Source: Oxyruncus cristatus (Eukaryota > Chordata > Aves > Passeriformes > Cotingidae). From it: 64,000 nucleotides of DNA. Where the stretch lies: positions 1,909,020 through 1,973,019 of the forward strand of contig VXAY01003846.1 of assembly GCA_013399855.1 (NCBI GenBank), given 5' to 3'. A program made the translations under genes and the position numbers. A model generated the notes under the pieces. It was not told where the DNA came from and did no database searches. It was given only the letters and a program-made list of their open reading frames with translations. This document shows, one piece after another, positions 1 through 12,779 of this stretch. Position 1 is the stretch's first letter. Every line of letters starts with the position of its first letter.

Positions 1-2313
1 CACTATAATTCAATTACATACTTTAATCACAGTGTTACCATGAGAGGATAAATTTCCTCTGGTTTATTTAAACCATATTTTAAATTTGCTGTTATGTTAC
101 TCTCAGAGGTCTTGAAGTCAACACATAACACCGGAAGAAAAGGTGATCTAGCATAGGCAAATTTGATTACTGTAAAGGAATTAAAAAAAAAAAAAAAAGG
201 ATTTTTTTTTTCTGGTTTACCACCACTGTTTCAGGAGAACCTGCATTAGTCACTGTGGGAATACCAGTATAAGTAGCACATTCCTACAATGTTTTTAACA
301 CAGATTTGACTTAGAAACTAGGAACAGGGTGTATGATTTATAACCATGAAGGCATGGTTATAAATGATTTGCATGTTTCTTCTCAGCAGGGTTAGGATTC
401 CAAGAAAGCCATAAAATAATGACTTTTCTTGTTTTCCAGGGATTAAAGGTTTCTAAATAGGCTGTCTTCTGAGCAATAGATTGCATGATGTAACACCCAT
501 AACAGTGCAGATAAGGGCATATTCTCCCTATGCTGTGGGAAAAAATAGGGAAGGAGTGTTCGGGAAAACTGCCTTTTTTTTTTTTTCTTACAAGAAAAGT
601 GAATGTGAATACTTCAAAAAGTAATTTAAGCCATGTAGTAGCCATGTCCCAGCAACTTTATATTTTGAGTCAAGCACTGTCCTTTGCAGTGTAACTAAAG
701 TATAGATTTTAGCGTTTTAACAGGGGGAGTTTGAACTGGTTTTTGAAAAGTTCTTATCTTCAGGATCTTTTTTCCTTTTTTAACAAGTAAACTATGTGGA
801 CACATATCAACAGAAAACCTTAACTCTGGTTAAAGCAGCAGAGTGGGATGGAATCATCAGAACTACAACATAGAAATAACAACTGTCTTATGGGCAATTA
901 GAGGAAACAACTGCAAACTTCAGGGGCACTCAGTGAGAACCTCAGGCCTAGTAAATTACATTTTCATGCTTATTAGCTTGAACATTGAAATGTTATATCA
1001 AAACAGTGTGGTTTTTTTCTTGTAAATTAATTAACTCCTCAAAGCTTTACACTATCAACAACCTTCTATTTGCTATTTGTCAGTTAAACCATAGTAACTG
1101 CAAAATGGTTGAGCTAAATAGCAGGTGGCTCTTTGAAAGCCAGAGGAAAGTTGGTGGAGTGGCATACTGTCCATTATGTGGTCATCATTAAGATTCCAGG
1201 ACTTAAAGCACACTGTTAAAATTAATTGCAAAAATTAAGTGACCAAACCTGGTAATGAAAACAGAGGATGAAGTGACTGAAACTGGTTGCTTAGCTATGA
1301 AAATGTTTTTGCTAACAGATGTACATGAATGGAGTGCATAAATAGCAGCATCTTTGATATATTAAAGCTACTAATTGCATTACTGGTTCTTAGCAGAGGC
1401 AGTGCAGGCTGTCTTTATAAAGAATACATTTGTTTGTGGCTAAAGTGTGACTTTTTTAGTGAAAACTACTGTGCTTGGCACTAGCAACTATTTATCTCCC
1501 ACTACAGGCTGTTTCTTCAGTATAATTCCCTTTTTTAAGAGGCAGAATAGCCTTTTATACTCAAAAATTAATTAGTGCTTTGTTTCTAGATGTTAATTTT
1601 TTTTTAAGCAAATACACCATATAGAACTAAATCAAGGTATGTCTTCAAATGTCTCTATTTTACAAGCTGTTATTTTGAGCAATATTGTTGAAGGACAGCT
1701 GTTTAGGAAACTGCTTTAGGAACTTGCAGTTCTGTAAATCAGAAAGTAAAGGTAGAATTAATCTTCACAAAAAAAATGGTTCTAGAAACTCAGATGGTTC
1801 CTCAATATGTAATGTTATGAGCTGACTTATTTTTCTTAGTCTTTCAAAGGTGAATCAAATATAATCAGCAAATTCATCTGTAGAACACATGTAGAACACA
1901 GAATTAGAATTGATCAGGTTTGTATTAGTAAAATAAAAATCTAGTACTGCCTAAAATTATGGGAAGCTCTGTTTCTGTTTCACGGTAATTAACAGAGCAT
2001 CTGTCCCTTCATCTCCCTTCACAAACAAAATTTACTTTAAACAACTTGTTCCAGAGATGTGCATATTGTGTTTATTATACCTTTAAAATGCCAGAACACA
2101 ACAGATGTTTCCCACTTCTTCTGGGAGGGGAAAGTAATAAAATTATTATAATGATTGTAAGGAATCCAGTTATCGCATAGGCTTAGGAGAACCTAAAGTA
2201 CAAAGATTTAACTCTAGCATCTCATAGAAGTTCTTAAAAAATGAGGGTTTTTTCTCATTATAATTAAACTTCTCTATTACATAGGCAAAACACTTGTATT
2301 GTACCGGGTTCCA

Positions 2314-2321
<8 letters not shown>
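1..2321. other. AT-rich non-coding sequence, no gene seen
   Basis: No recognisable gene. The short open frames on both strands (for example 358-645 minus and 843-1191 plus) have no recognisable domain and no convincing splice context. Short A or T runs occur near 181-210 and 572-587. I recognise no transposon in this stretch, although old diverged ones could be present. Confidence 0.6.

Positions 2322-2358
<37 letters not shown>
2322..2358. repeat. Poly-T tract, 37 bases
   Basis: An uninterrupted run of 37 T. It could be the poly-A tail of a minus-strand retroposed sequence, but I recognise no retroposon body beside it, so a simple homopolymer is equally likely. Its length makes an assembly length error likely. 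Confidence 0.85.
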
Positions 2359-2362
<4 letters not shown>

Positions 2363-2544
2363 GTAAGGTATTATTGATGCCCATATCAGTGGTTGCCCCA
2401 CAGCAATGATCTTACTGGGTCAGTGACCTGTCTGTGCAGCACCCCAGGTGATAGAAAAGCAAAGATCTGAACTGGTACCTTCCTCTGTGTGTTTTAGTAA
2501 ACTACTGATCTGATGGTAATGTAAAGAGGAATAGAAAGGTGTAG

Positions 2545-2930
2545 AATCAGGCAGGGAGGTGTTCAGCCATCTCTGTCACGCATGATGGTTTACTTGGCAA
2601 GACAAATGTCATCACTCAGAGCATCTGCCCCTTCCTTCTTCTTCCCCCAGCTTTAGATGCTAAGCATGACACCATATGGTGTGGGATATCCCTTGGGTCA
2701 GTTGGGGTCAGCTGTCCCAGCTGTGCCCCCTCCCAACTTCTTGTACATGCCCAGGCTACTCATTGGTGGGGTGGGGTGAGGATCACAAAAGGCCTCCACT
2801 CTGTGCAATTGCTGCTCAGCAGTAACCAAAGCATCCCTGAGTTATCAACACTTTGCAGCACAAATTCAAAACACAGCCCCATACTAGATACCATGAAGAT
2901 TTTTAATTCTACCCCAACCCAAACCAGCCA
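2545..2930 (-). mobile_element. Diverged retroviral LTR fragment, same family as the 55.3-kb LTR
   Basis: This stretch aligns by eye to 55,440-55,835. Shared blocks, in the same order, include GGGAGGTGT.CAGCCAT, CCAGCTTTA.ATGCT, TCAGTTGGGGTCA, TTCTTGT, CTGCTCAGC.GTAAC, GTTATCAACACT and an ACAGCCCCATA block, ending in a CCAG..CA terminus. Bird LTRs of this layout read on the minus strand start at the right-hand edge. The position of the TATA box (2651-2659) has mutated from TATAT to TAGAT on the plus strand, so this promoter is probably dead. The left part of the family is not recognisable here, so the copy is truncated or strongly diverged. No coding sequence of a provirus lies next to it. 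The family name is not assigned. Confidence 0.75.
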
Positions 2931-5900
2931 ATTCCCTTCCCACATCTTCTCCGGAAAAGGAGAGACCAAAGGGAGTCACCTATGAAAGGGACTTGTCACC
3001 AAAACCAGTTTTGCTGTACTCAAAAGCCAGCATCTGTTCTTGCAAATTGGCCAATTGTATGTGCAAGCAGGTATGCACTAATTAGGTGCTCAATTATCCT
3101 TTTCCCTCAAACGATGGACATTTTTGTGTATAAAATTAAAGGTTTTATGGACAGCTAACTCTTCCCCTGGTAATGAGATTAAGGAGGGACCATCTTAAAA
3201 GACATCCATCAACATTTCAAGGCTTCAGGGAAGTCAAGAGATGAAATTCTCTTATGAATAAGCACTGCATAGTTTTGCCTAACAATTAAAGAATGTATGT
3301 GGCAATATTAATATCAGAAAGTAGCAGAACCTAATATAAATGATAATTAGGAGAAATGACAGCTCAGCAAAAAGGAGTGATAACATCATTAGTGCCACTA
3401 GGGGCTTTGTGAAGCATACTCTTCACTGTGCAGCTATAGAATAGGGAAGGGGGTGGGGAACAATAGCTTTTGATTAGGCCAGATAGTTCTCTGGAAATTC
3501 AAACCATTGCCTAGACAGACTGAAATAATTTTCTAATTTTCAGAAGGGTCTACCTATGGCTTGATTCCAGAGCCTTTCTTTTGCCTTCTCTCCAAATTGT
3601 GTTAGGACAATTATGCTAGAGTGACAAACTGGTAGTCCTGAAGGCTTTTAAAAATACATTCAACCTAAAATATAATGAACTGTACTTTGTGGAGTAGACG
3701 ATAGAATTTCATGTCTGATTTATTGTTTCTCTCTTCCAATTGCTTGAGGATTTTGTCTGCTTTGTGGGGATGATGTCAGTTTTATCCATGTTCATAAAAA
3801 AACTTCCTAAGTTCTGAGGTAATTCTAATAAAAAAAATGAGAAAAAATAACATATGAAGTTGAAAATTGTTACTTTCTAGCCAATATCATATTTGTAACT
3901 TTTAAATCACATCAAAGGTAAATGAAAGTTTTATCTTATTTTATTTAGGATATATAATGGCAAATAGTGCTTTCATTTTATATAAAAAATTTTAAAAAAT
4001 CATAATTTTCTGTATACCTCAAAGCCTATAGAGATGCTTCTGACTGTGTTTATCAGTCTTGTCATTAGGTGAAGTGTGTCCAATGGAAGAAAAAGTCTGT
4101 ACCTGAAATCCCAAATCCCAGCAGCTCTCAGCCACTGAAACTATTTCCTGCTTTGATTCAATGTAGCCTTAGAACTTGTCACAAGGTTATAAAAGCCTGT
4201 GTAGCTTATTAATCAATTTTTCTGGCTTTCAAATCAGCAAATATATAACAGACATGGCAGCAAAGTAATAATATTCTCATCAAAGCAACAGGAAAATTTG
4301 CTTTGAACCTCAAGGATGAGAACTGGGCTGTCTATTCTTTATTTGGTTTATAAATCCCTATTTGGACACTTTTACTCCAATTTAGATAATGCTACTGATT
4401 TCAGTTGTAGCCCTTGTGAACAGAATTTTGCATGAGAGGCAGAGGAGCTATTCCTGTCTTTTCTCTTAGCTACACCTATCCTTTCATAACATGCTGTGAC
4501 CTAATTGCCTCATTTAAAAACAAATAAACTTAACTCTAATCTGAATAAAATCTGAAAATAAAGGAAACCAATCCCCCAACCCCCAAATGTTTCTGTATTC
4601 GGGAAAGGAAAATTCCCTAAAGTGTCAGAAGACCCAGTCATATGAGTAGTCATACAAGGTTATTACTTCCCCCTAAGGGATTTTAAAAGATACAAACATA
4701 GCTCTGCAACCATTTCTGCTGGGCAGTTTTTATTATGATTTATCTTCTTCTGGTAATGCCTCTGTGATACCAGTTTAAAGCATGACAGCATTCAGTGTGA
4801 CAGTAAAATATCTTTGAAGACTACCGTAACAAAATATTTTCATATTCTACATAGTCTGAAAAATGTGCTAAATACTCTATATCCACATTTCCAACATAAT
4901 CCTATATAGATGGTTCTATACCATGACAGTTTATGTATCACTGATCAAGTCAGCCTAGACGTAACGTGTTTTTTTAGGTATTAAAATAATGTTATATTGA
5001 AAAATTAGAAAATCAGTATTTGTGTACATTGTGCAATATCTCAGTCTAGTAGAAAATTTTTATCTTCTGTAAAAAAAGTATCAACACAGTAAAACTGATA
5101 AATAAAGGGCAAACTGAAAACTTGCTGTGGAAAATAATTCTTATATTTGACAGGCACATCATCTCTTTATTCTGTCCCATGGAATGATCATGTTTCCATT
5201 TTTCTGAGCCAAAATCACTGTGAGGTGCGGTCTGCATTTGGCTGTTCCTGACTAATCCAACACAGAAGAGGACAGATGAAGTTTAAAATTGAAAATGATG
5301 TTGTTTCTATTGTAGTGCATTAAAAAATGACCACTTCTGGGGGTCATGATCAGTTCATATGTGTCAATGATAGGATGACCTGGTACCTGCTTTTAGTGAA
5401 TGAAAAGACTCCACAAACACTTATGTTTCAGATCAGATGCAATAACTCTTTTATGCAGAGCAGGTTACTTATTTAGCATCTGTATAGACATCAGGCATTT
5501 GTTCCACCTGAAAAAAAAATCAGTTTAACTTTATGGCTAAAAATTGAAAGAAATAAAAGCCTGGGGGATCTTTTCTCACGACATCTACTTCGAGGGCCAA
5601 AGAGTGTGATCTTACTCAATATTGCTATATAAGAGGCTTCCCTCGAAAGAAAAGTAGTACATCAGTAGGGCTCAGTGAGTGATATTACCTATCTTCTTAC
5701 TAATAAATTCGTGATCTTTTTCAGGACACGTAAGAATGTGTCGGGGATACATTTTTAGCTCTCTAGAGGCAAATCTGGGAAATTTTATCCAGTCTACTTC
5801 AACCAGACTAGATTTTTACAGTTTCTGATTTAGCTATGAATTGTGTCCTTTCTTCCTTTGATATGTGGCCCTTTGTAGTAGATTCAAGCCTTGTCTAAAT

Positions 5901-6604
5901 TGCAGTTATGCTATGTCTTGAAATATTATCCACATGTTTCCTAAGGGATGATGAGAGTAATGAGCAATTAGTCCACAGCGGGACAGCTTTTCATGGCAAT
6001 TCCTTCCTCCTATGTATATTCTGCTTTTGTTAATAGAAACTGACCTTTATATATCAAATTGCCAGCTCCCTGGAGTTTCTCTAGTCTCCAAAACTATCCT
6101 GAAAAAAAGAAAAAAGAAAAAAAATGTTTCAGTAAATTATCCTTTGTCAGTTTAATGCCAGTGTAAACATCGAAGTAGCAAAACCCCCCAACTTCTCTTT
6201 AGTAGTTATCTAGTGCTAAGAAGGCTCATTATCATTAAATAAAGGTAATATACAACTCAGGTTTCATACAGGCATTACAAGTGTAATAAAGTTGTGCAAT
6301 AAATGTTCTTATTTTTGTAAATCAGCTTTCGTAGTGCTAAAGCTGGCATGCTTTTGTTTGGTATATATTGGATGTGCAGTGAATGCCAGACCTTCAACTT
6401 TCCAGGTAAGTAGTTGTGAAGGAAAAGCAGGAAGTGCAGAGTGCGCTCCAGGAGCATGAATCCAGGACTAGAATGTTCTTCTCACACTCCTTCTACCTCC
6501 ATGAAGCAAGGGAGAGGTGGGTTCAAATAGTGACTAACAACCTCTTTTCTCCCTCCTGTGGAATGTAGATGATCAGAGACATGTAACACTGTAAAAATAC
6601 ATTA
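2931..6604. other. AT-rich non-coding sequence, no gene seen
   Basis: Nothing recognisable as an exon. The small open frames (such as 5046-5237 and 6275-6457, both minus) have unremarkable composition and no domain. A poor A-rich run with scattered G lies at about 6100-6124. Confidence 0.6.
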
Positions 6605-7219
6605 ACATTTGTAATGTGAAAAGGGGCAGAAACTAAGGATTTTCTGTCCCATCTGTATTAAAATATTTTTTGTCTATTAGTGTCCCCCTCCCGGGAGTTC
6701 AAAGCCTTTAAAGCCTGAAAACAGTCTGTCAGCATCTCCTTAGGGGGAGACCCTTTGCTTGACAGATTCACTGAGATGGACAGGTCTTTTGATACCCTAT
6801 TTATGGGGGCTGTACTTAATAGCAATGGAGAACTTTCTCAGCAAGTTTCTCCTATGAGTTATTCTGCTGTCAGCGAGACTGTCAGAACTGAAAAAACCCC
6901 AACAAAACAGACGAACTCACGAAATAACTTCTATGAATACAAATCTGTGACAACTTATAGGGTTTGTGTCGTCAGTGATAACGTTTAACTGCAAAATTCC
7001 ACTTAACTGATAAAGCCCAAACCGGACGGGTGCTCTCCAAAAACAACTCAACTCCCTAAGAAGCAACAGATCACTACAACACCTCAATACAAGACTCAAG
7101 CGATCCCCTCCACGACAGACCAATTTACAAAGGCTAGGACAAAATCTAAACACACTCACTAACACAAAGCAAAAAGGAAAGAATATTGCTGCTTCTCACT
7201 AGCACACACTTTAACACTT

Positions 7220-7590
7220 TAACTAAGACAAAGAAATACATACTTTAAGGCAAACCACATACAGTGAATCAGAGTATGCTGTCTAAGGCAATAAAGTACA
7301 ATATAGAAAAAAAATAAGATAAAATACATACACGGTAGTCTGTAAGGTATAGGGCAAGGGAAAATTAGTATCTGTAAGGTAAAGGTCAAATATATAAAGC
7401 AAATTAAAATATCAAATATATAAAGCAAAGTACAATTAGTATCTATAGGGTAAAGGGAAAAGCAAAGTAAAATACATAAATCAAAGTGCAATTGGTCTAT
7501 AAGGTAAAGATAAAATATACATTAGGCAAGATAAAAGGAAGCAAAGTACAATTAGTATAGGTGAAAGCAAAGTAAGGTATAAAAATGGTT
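7220..7590. repeat. Degenerate AT-rich tandem repeat inside the LTR
   Basis: Imperfect units recur with variable spacing. One type resembles AAAGCAAAGTACAATTAGTAT (seen around 7424-7441, 7473-7494 and 7539-7558) and another resembles TATAAGGTAAAGGTCAAATA (around 7342, 7372, 7443 and 7498). The plus strand here is strongly A-rich and nearly free of CpG. It explains the spurious minus-strand frame 7219-7491. Confidence 0.7.
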
Positions 7591-7697
7591 GCTCACCCTG
7601 CAGCGTCCTGAGGAGTGGAAGGAGAAAAGGCAGCCCCTAAGTTACCCTCGCAGAAATGATGGAACTTCTCCCCGATTTTTTTGCTCATGTCCGATCT

Positions 7698-7708
7698 CTT
7701 TTTATACT
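7698..7708 (-). promoter_or_regulatory. TATA box of the LTR, minus strand
   Basis: Read on the minus strand this is AGTATAAAAAG, about 295 bases inside the U3 edge, which is a typical position for a retroviral core promoter. It implies a start site near 7675 running leftward. A GC-richer stretch, 7600-7660, follows downstream. Confidence 0.55.
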
Positions 7709-8007
7709 TTTTTCTTAGGCAGTTTGAGTGACTATAGTCAATAAACTAATTTTTGGGGTGATAGATGGCATAGGCCTAAGGGTCAGCTTCCTGAATTCTC
7801 ACCAGGAAGGATGTTTGCAAAGAAAGGCCATGCTATCTCCATATGATTGATCCTTCATTGATCCTATCAGTTTGTTGCTGGGAAGTCTCCCCTAGGTGCT
7901 GGGGTCTTTTGGGAAGCCATCTGGAGTCTCTTTGGTGCTGGGGTCTTTCCTTTAACCACTCAGGACTGTCATTGTGGCCTTAAATTGGTCTATCACCTTA
8001 CAACATT

Positions 8008-11000
8008 TTCACAGAATTAATAACAGTTCTCTAATAGTTTTAAAAATCTGACAGTAACTCGTATTTCATGAAGAATTAGTTACATTACCTAAAAATGTGT
8101 ATACACTCAAAAAAATCTGATACATTTTGAAAGTAATTTCTATTAAACTACTCAGAAAAAAAGAGTTATTGAATATCCTAAGACACACCTTGATTAGCTA
8201 CAACTTGGAGAACTTGGTGAGGGGAATGAATGGATGCTTTGCTGCACTGTAATAGTGCAGTCTTCTGCACAGGATTCCTACACTCCATACCTCCTACCCC
8301 TTTAAGATAGGGTAGACTTCGAGCTGTGCCATCTCATGACTGATATTCCTGTGAGTCTCCTGCAGCAGCTGTATGCCATCCTGTCCTGTTCATAGGAATG
8401 TACTCAAAATACATTGGCAGTATAGACAGTATGATAATGAGACTTCCTTCAAGAGACCACATGTGCTTACTGGCATGGCAAGCACAGAGGATCACAGATA
8501 TAAATTGAAGTGGATGCTCTTAACTTTATTTCCTCTTTCAATTTCTTAAAGCATGAGTATTGGAATAGTTCTATTAACCTTGCTGATCTGAGTAAAATTT
8601 CCACTGCTTGTTGCACAGAGCTTTTAGCAGCAAAGCTTCCAGGCCTTAGGCAAAATAAATTTACCTGAGCAGATAAATACCCCTGTGGATTTAAAAAAAA
8701 AAAAAAGTAAATATTAGCTAGTTCTGCTCTGAAACATTTTCTTTTTAAAGTTACATAAACGTTTTTCTCAGCTCCCAATAGCCCCTTTGTGCACCCTGTT
8801 GCTGTTTTGCTCTTGCTCTGGGCAATACGGTTTCAGGATCTTCTTTACCCCTTTCCCGCATGATGTCTCCAGTCTTTCCTCCTGTCCCTAAAAAACTTTC
8901 CAGATTTCTTACTGGAAATATTTATTGCTCTGATCTTCATTGCTGGAGCTAGTCATAAATATAAAACATCATAATGTCTTTCTTAATAGCTGATTCAAAT
9001 ATCAGTTCTCCCAAGGCAAACCTTTATGGCATGACAGAACCTTCCTCAATGATCGTCCTATATTCCATTACCTTCCAGTGTTCAGTTTTTAGGGAATACA
9101 CATAAAAATGGATTTGAACAGACATGTCTAACGTCTGTTTCCATTTAAGTGTATTTTTTATAATCTCTTTCTAGTAGATCAAATGTACTCTTAACAATTC
9201 ATTTGATGTCCTGCAAAAAGAAAATTCTCCAGCAGAAGCCTTTTCAAAGATGTTAATCTGTTAGGAAAACTAACAGATGTAAGGTCTTCCAATTTGGATA
9301 TTTCAGGTATGACAGAAGACATTTTTATTTCTGAGGCAAAACCAGAGATATCTCTAAGTAGGTGGAAAAATAAGTATTCTTTTTTGTTTCTTCTTCTTTA
9401 GGATGTGTGGCCAAAAGGGAGTGCCTTCAAACTGCTCTATTGCTTATTCTTGTAAAGAGTATTCCTTGAATTAAAAATAAAAAAAGAAATTACCAGATTT
9501 TTGACTTCACGCTGGGAATAACATTTTGCATGGAGGAAGCAACAATACATTTCTTCAGTAATAACTTGTTTCTAATTTTAAAATAAGGCCAGAAGACAAT
9601 GGTTTGGAAAAGAGCAGATAAGTACTGAGCTGCATCATAGGCATGGGCAATGTGAGCCTCTCTGTACTTCACCATCATTTTTTCCTTGAGCATTTCCCTG
9701 TAATCAGTGGTTTAGTTAGATATTCCCACAATGGTGCTGGAAAAATAAAGTTTTCTACATAAACTGTGAATAGGAATGCCAGTTAAGGTCTGCTGTGCTG
9801 GTGATTTCTGGGGTAGAATTCTGCCCACTGGAATAGCTAATTAACGTCATGTAAGGCACAGAATATGCAAAATAGTAACAACTCGGTCAATTTATGACAG
9901 CTTTGCTGAACAGAGGCAAAAGCTTCCTTATCCCAGTCTAATTTTTTGGATGGTTTAGCTCCTTGACTATGAACATGTATTTTCTCCTGTTAAGTCCCTA
10001 AGGGAAGACTTTCTTACCTTGTATGTTTTGCATCATTACAAAACCTTTGTAAGGTTTCACAAGTTTTTAACAGATTTAGCAATAAATTTTTTGCTTCTTT
10101 CCTTAAGGTCTCCCAGAAAACTTAAGCCAATTTTTTTTCTGTTCTCATTGTTGATTTGATCTAAAGGATCTGAAACCTCCCCATGCACCAAATTACAAAA
10201 TCACTTTGCAAGGCTGATTGATAGATTTGTTGAGGATGTGATAGTGACTCTCCATTGTAGCAGAAAATTACATTTCAGATATACTCACCAGCTTGTTCCT
10301 GTTGTGGAATGAGGATTCTTTAAAACAAGAATGTCTGTATGCATGACGTGCTTAAGATTATTTACCTTGTAAGTATATGTAATTTTTATAAGATATATAT
10401 ATGTGTATGCAGAGAGAAAGAGAGCATAATTTATGACATGAAAAAATGAAGAATAAATTAAAATACAAATAGTACTAGTAAGAATACTGGTAAATATTTC
10501 AGAGAGCTTAATATGAATACAATGCTTAGAAATCCTAGTTTTCTCTTTATTTTTTTTTTGAGATGCAGACAAACCAGAAGTTGTGTGAACTAATGGGAAA
10601 GCATTTTCAACTTAGGCTATGCTTTTTGCCAGTTCTTCCCTTTCTCAGCCTTCCCCTGAGGTACTGTCCCTGACAGCTTCACTTCATGACCTATCTCAGC
10701 ACTTATGCACAGGCCATGTGCATAAAAATGTGTATTAGCTTTCAAATATGGCTGAGAAACTGCATCTCATGCAAAGTCATTATTGTTACTGCAAAAACCC
10801 TAATGTTTAGTATTAAACACTTCTTTATGTAAGGCCTGGGAAATTCAGTCTGCTCTGTAGGTGCTGCTGATACCCCTAAAGAAACTGTGTGACCAACTTC
10901 CAAGGCAAATTGGATAGAAATGTCTTTAACCACATCTTTGCCCTTTCTAATAGAAATAGAAATAGGAACTTAGGAGGAAGTTTTGCTTTGACAATGCCAT

Positions 11001-11214
11001 TTTGTGTTGGTTTTATCATGACTACCCCTTTCAGAAGATGGATGAGTCATTTTGGCTATCCTTTTTTAATACTCTGAGAGATGGAGGGGAAAAAAATCCC
11101 ACAAATAACGGTTTTACTTTATAACATTAAAGTCAGTGAGATTTATTAAAAAAGGAATAGGAAAGAGTGGTAAATTTGCAAATGGTTAGTAATATTTCTG
11201 AGAGGTCTGAAGAA
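8008..11214. other. Non-coding sequence, no gene seen
   Basis: No recognisable exon or repeat. The minus frame 8467-8778 contains a poly-A-coded lysine/phenylalanine-like run and no domain. The frames at 9490-9693, 10285-10572 and 10742-11077 overlap on opposite strands or are K/I-rich and look like chance. Confidence 0.55.
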
Positions 11215-11572
11215 AACATGGCTAAGGTGAAGGATGTAATTGCCACCTTCAACTACTGAGGGAGCGCTTACAGGGAAGGCAGAATCATACTCTTCTTGTG
11301 TGGCCAGAGAAAGGATAAGCTGCAATAGACACAAGTTGCAGCAGTGGAAATTCTTATTGGGAAAAATGAAAGCATTCTCCGCAACACGCAGTAGTGAAAG
11401 TGAACAGTATTCCCAGAAAAGTCAGAATCTCCATTCTTGGGGATTTTTGAAACTAGACTGGACAAGGTGCTGAAGAAGTTAATCTAGATTTGAAGTTGCA
11501 TTGCCTTGAGCAGGGATGTAAACTACATAATCTCTAAAGGTCCTCCCCAGCCTACATTATATTGCACGGTTA
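11215..11572 (+). mobile_element. Old CR1 LINE 3' fragment
   Basis: The plus strand follows the avian CR1 3' region in order: a CTTCAACTACTGAGGGAG-like segment, AGAGAAAGGATAAG followed by a GCAATAGACACAAG-like segment, an AGACTGGACAAGG segment, TTGAGCAGGGATGTAAAC, and a terminal AGGTCCTCCCCAGCCT. The degeneration is heavy (probably over 20 percent by eye) and no intact frame of the LINE reverse transcriptase remains. The terminal short repeat is eroded. The 5' boundary is uncertain by tens of bases. Confidence 0.8.
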
Positions 11573-12779
11573 CATTGCTGATTGTATATAGTGCGTATTT
11601 CTAAGTCATAACAATGAGGTGGTTCTCCATTTGAAGTGTTAGTTTTGCCCTTTTGATTTAAAAATTAAAGAATTTAAACCTGATTTTCCCTTATATTTTA
11701 CACCAAAATTAGGAAAGGCAATACTTGTGTGCAAGACTGTTTCTGTGTCAGATACTGAAGCAATTTAAAGATGACTCAGGATAGAGTGCTCAGCAAATCC
11801 AAATGCTGAGAGAAAGTTAAAAAACAAACAAACAAACAAACCCCTTTTTGATATTTTTACATTGTTGTTCTTAAATCTAGTAAAAATTGCAAGAATTTTC
11901 CTAAAAGAAGTTCTTAATAATGAAAATTAAACTGATAAACATGGTGAACATTTAGTTTACATATGATGAGTTAAGATTTAAATATTTTTCATGTAACTAT
12001 TGTTAAACCTGTGTTCTGAACAGTGATCCCTTTAGTGTGATAGAACAGATGCTATTATTGAATTTATAGATCAGGTTTCTGCAAAATTCTGAATATCACT
12101 GTTGACTGATCACATTATTTCAGGACATGCAATCAAGCTCACAATTACTCAGTCATAGGTATTGGGGCTAAGCTTATATTTAGACAAGCACTTGACATAT
12201 CAATCAATATGATACCATGAAAGATTGACTGAAGTTGATCATATCGTAATTCATTTTTGCTATGTAAAAAAAAAAAAAAAGGGTAGACAAATGAAAAAAG
12301 TTCTCCTCTCTACTTGGAAAATTTAGATTCCACAGAATGTCAAACGTTCATTTTTGAGTTTTTGAATAAAAGGGGCATTGATTCAACCCTTTCCTCCAAG
12401 TGCATGAAGAAGAACAAAACTTGAATGAAAAATATTTTGCTGCAGTAGTTACTTCAAGTAAAGATAAATCTACTGGAGATATCAGGACAAGCCTATTAAC
12501 TTACAAATGTGCATGTTTATTTCAGGAAGGGTATTAAAGAAATTACTCAGGTGCTTGTGTAGTTTGGATGGCTTTGCTTCTCATCCATGTCTGAAAGATA
12601 TCTGTGTGAAAATTTCTTCTTCAGGCTTGAAGTTTCTGATATCCAGGAAGGAAAACCCAATACTTTCATTATTTAGGAAGAGAAATGTGGCAGCGATTGG
12701 AAACACTTTGTCATGATATGAAGTAAATATTCATCTTCCTAAGAAACCCTTCTCTTTAGGAAAATGTATGAGATTCTGT
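11573..12779. other. AT-rich non-coding sequence upstream of the promoter region
   Basis: No gene recognised. It contains an (AAAC)n simple repeat at about 11,822-11,843 and an A run at 12,266-12,280. The plus frame 12,507-12,716 has no domain. Confidence 0.55.

Larger units (their letters stand above)
6605..8007 (-). mobile_element. Apparently solo retroviral LTR with 5-bp target duplication
   Basis: The element proper runs 6610-8002. It begins TGTAATGTG and ends CACCTTACA; the reverse complement of the end is TGTAAGGTG, so the termini are inverted copies matching at 8 of 9 bases, with the TG...CA edges of an LTR. It is flanked by the direct repeat ACATT at 6605-6609 and 8003-8007, which fits a 5-bp target-site duplication. 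On the minus strand a TATA box (7698-7708) sits about 300 bases from the U3 edge, leaving roughly 1.07 kb of R-U5. No gag, pol or env homology and no second LTR are nearby, so I infer a solo LTR left by recombination. Oddities: the R-U5 is very long, carries an AT-rich repeat block, and I find no AATAAA on the minus strand. The polarity is therefore likely but not proved. Confidence 0.75.

Noticed and set aside
7219..7491. 90-codon minus-strand frame rich in Leu, Ile, Phe and Tyr, resembling a membrane protein
   Set aside because: It is the reverse reading of an A-rich degenerate repeat inside the LTR.
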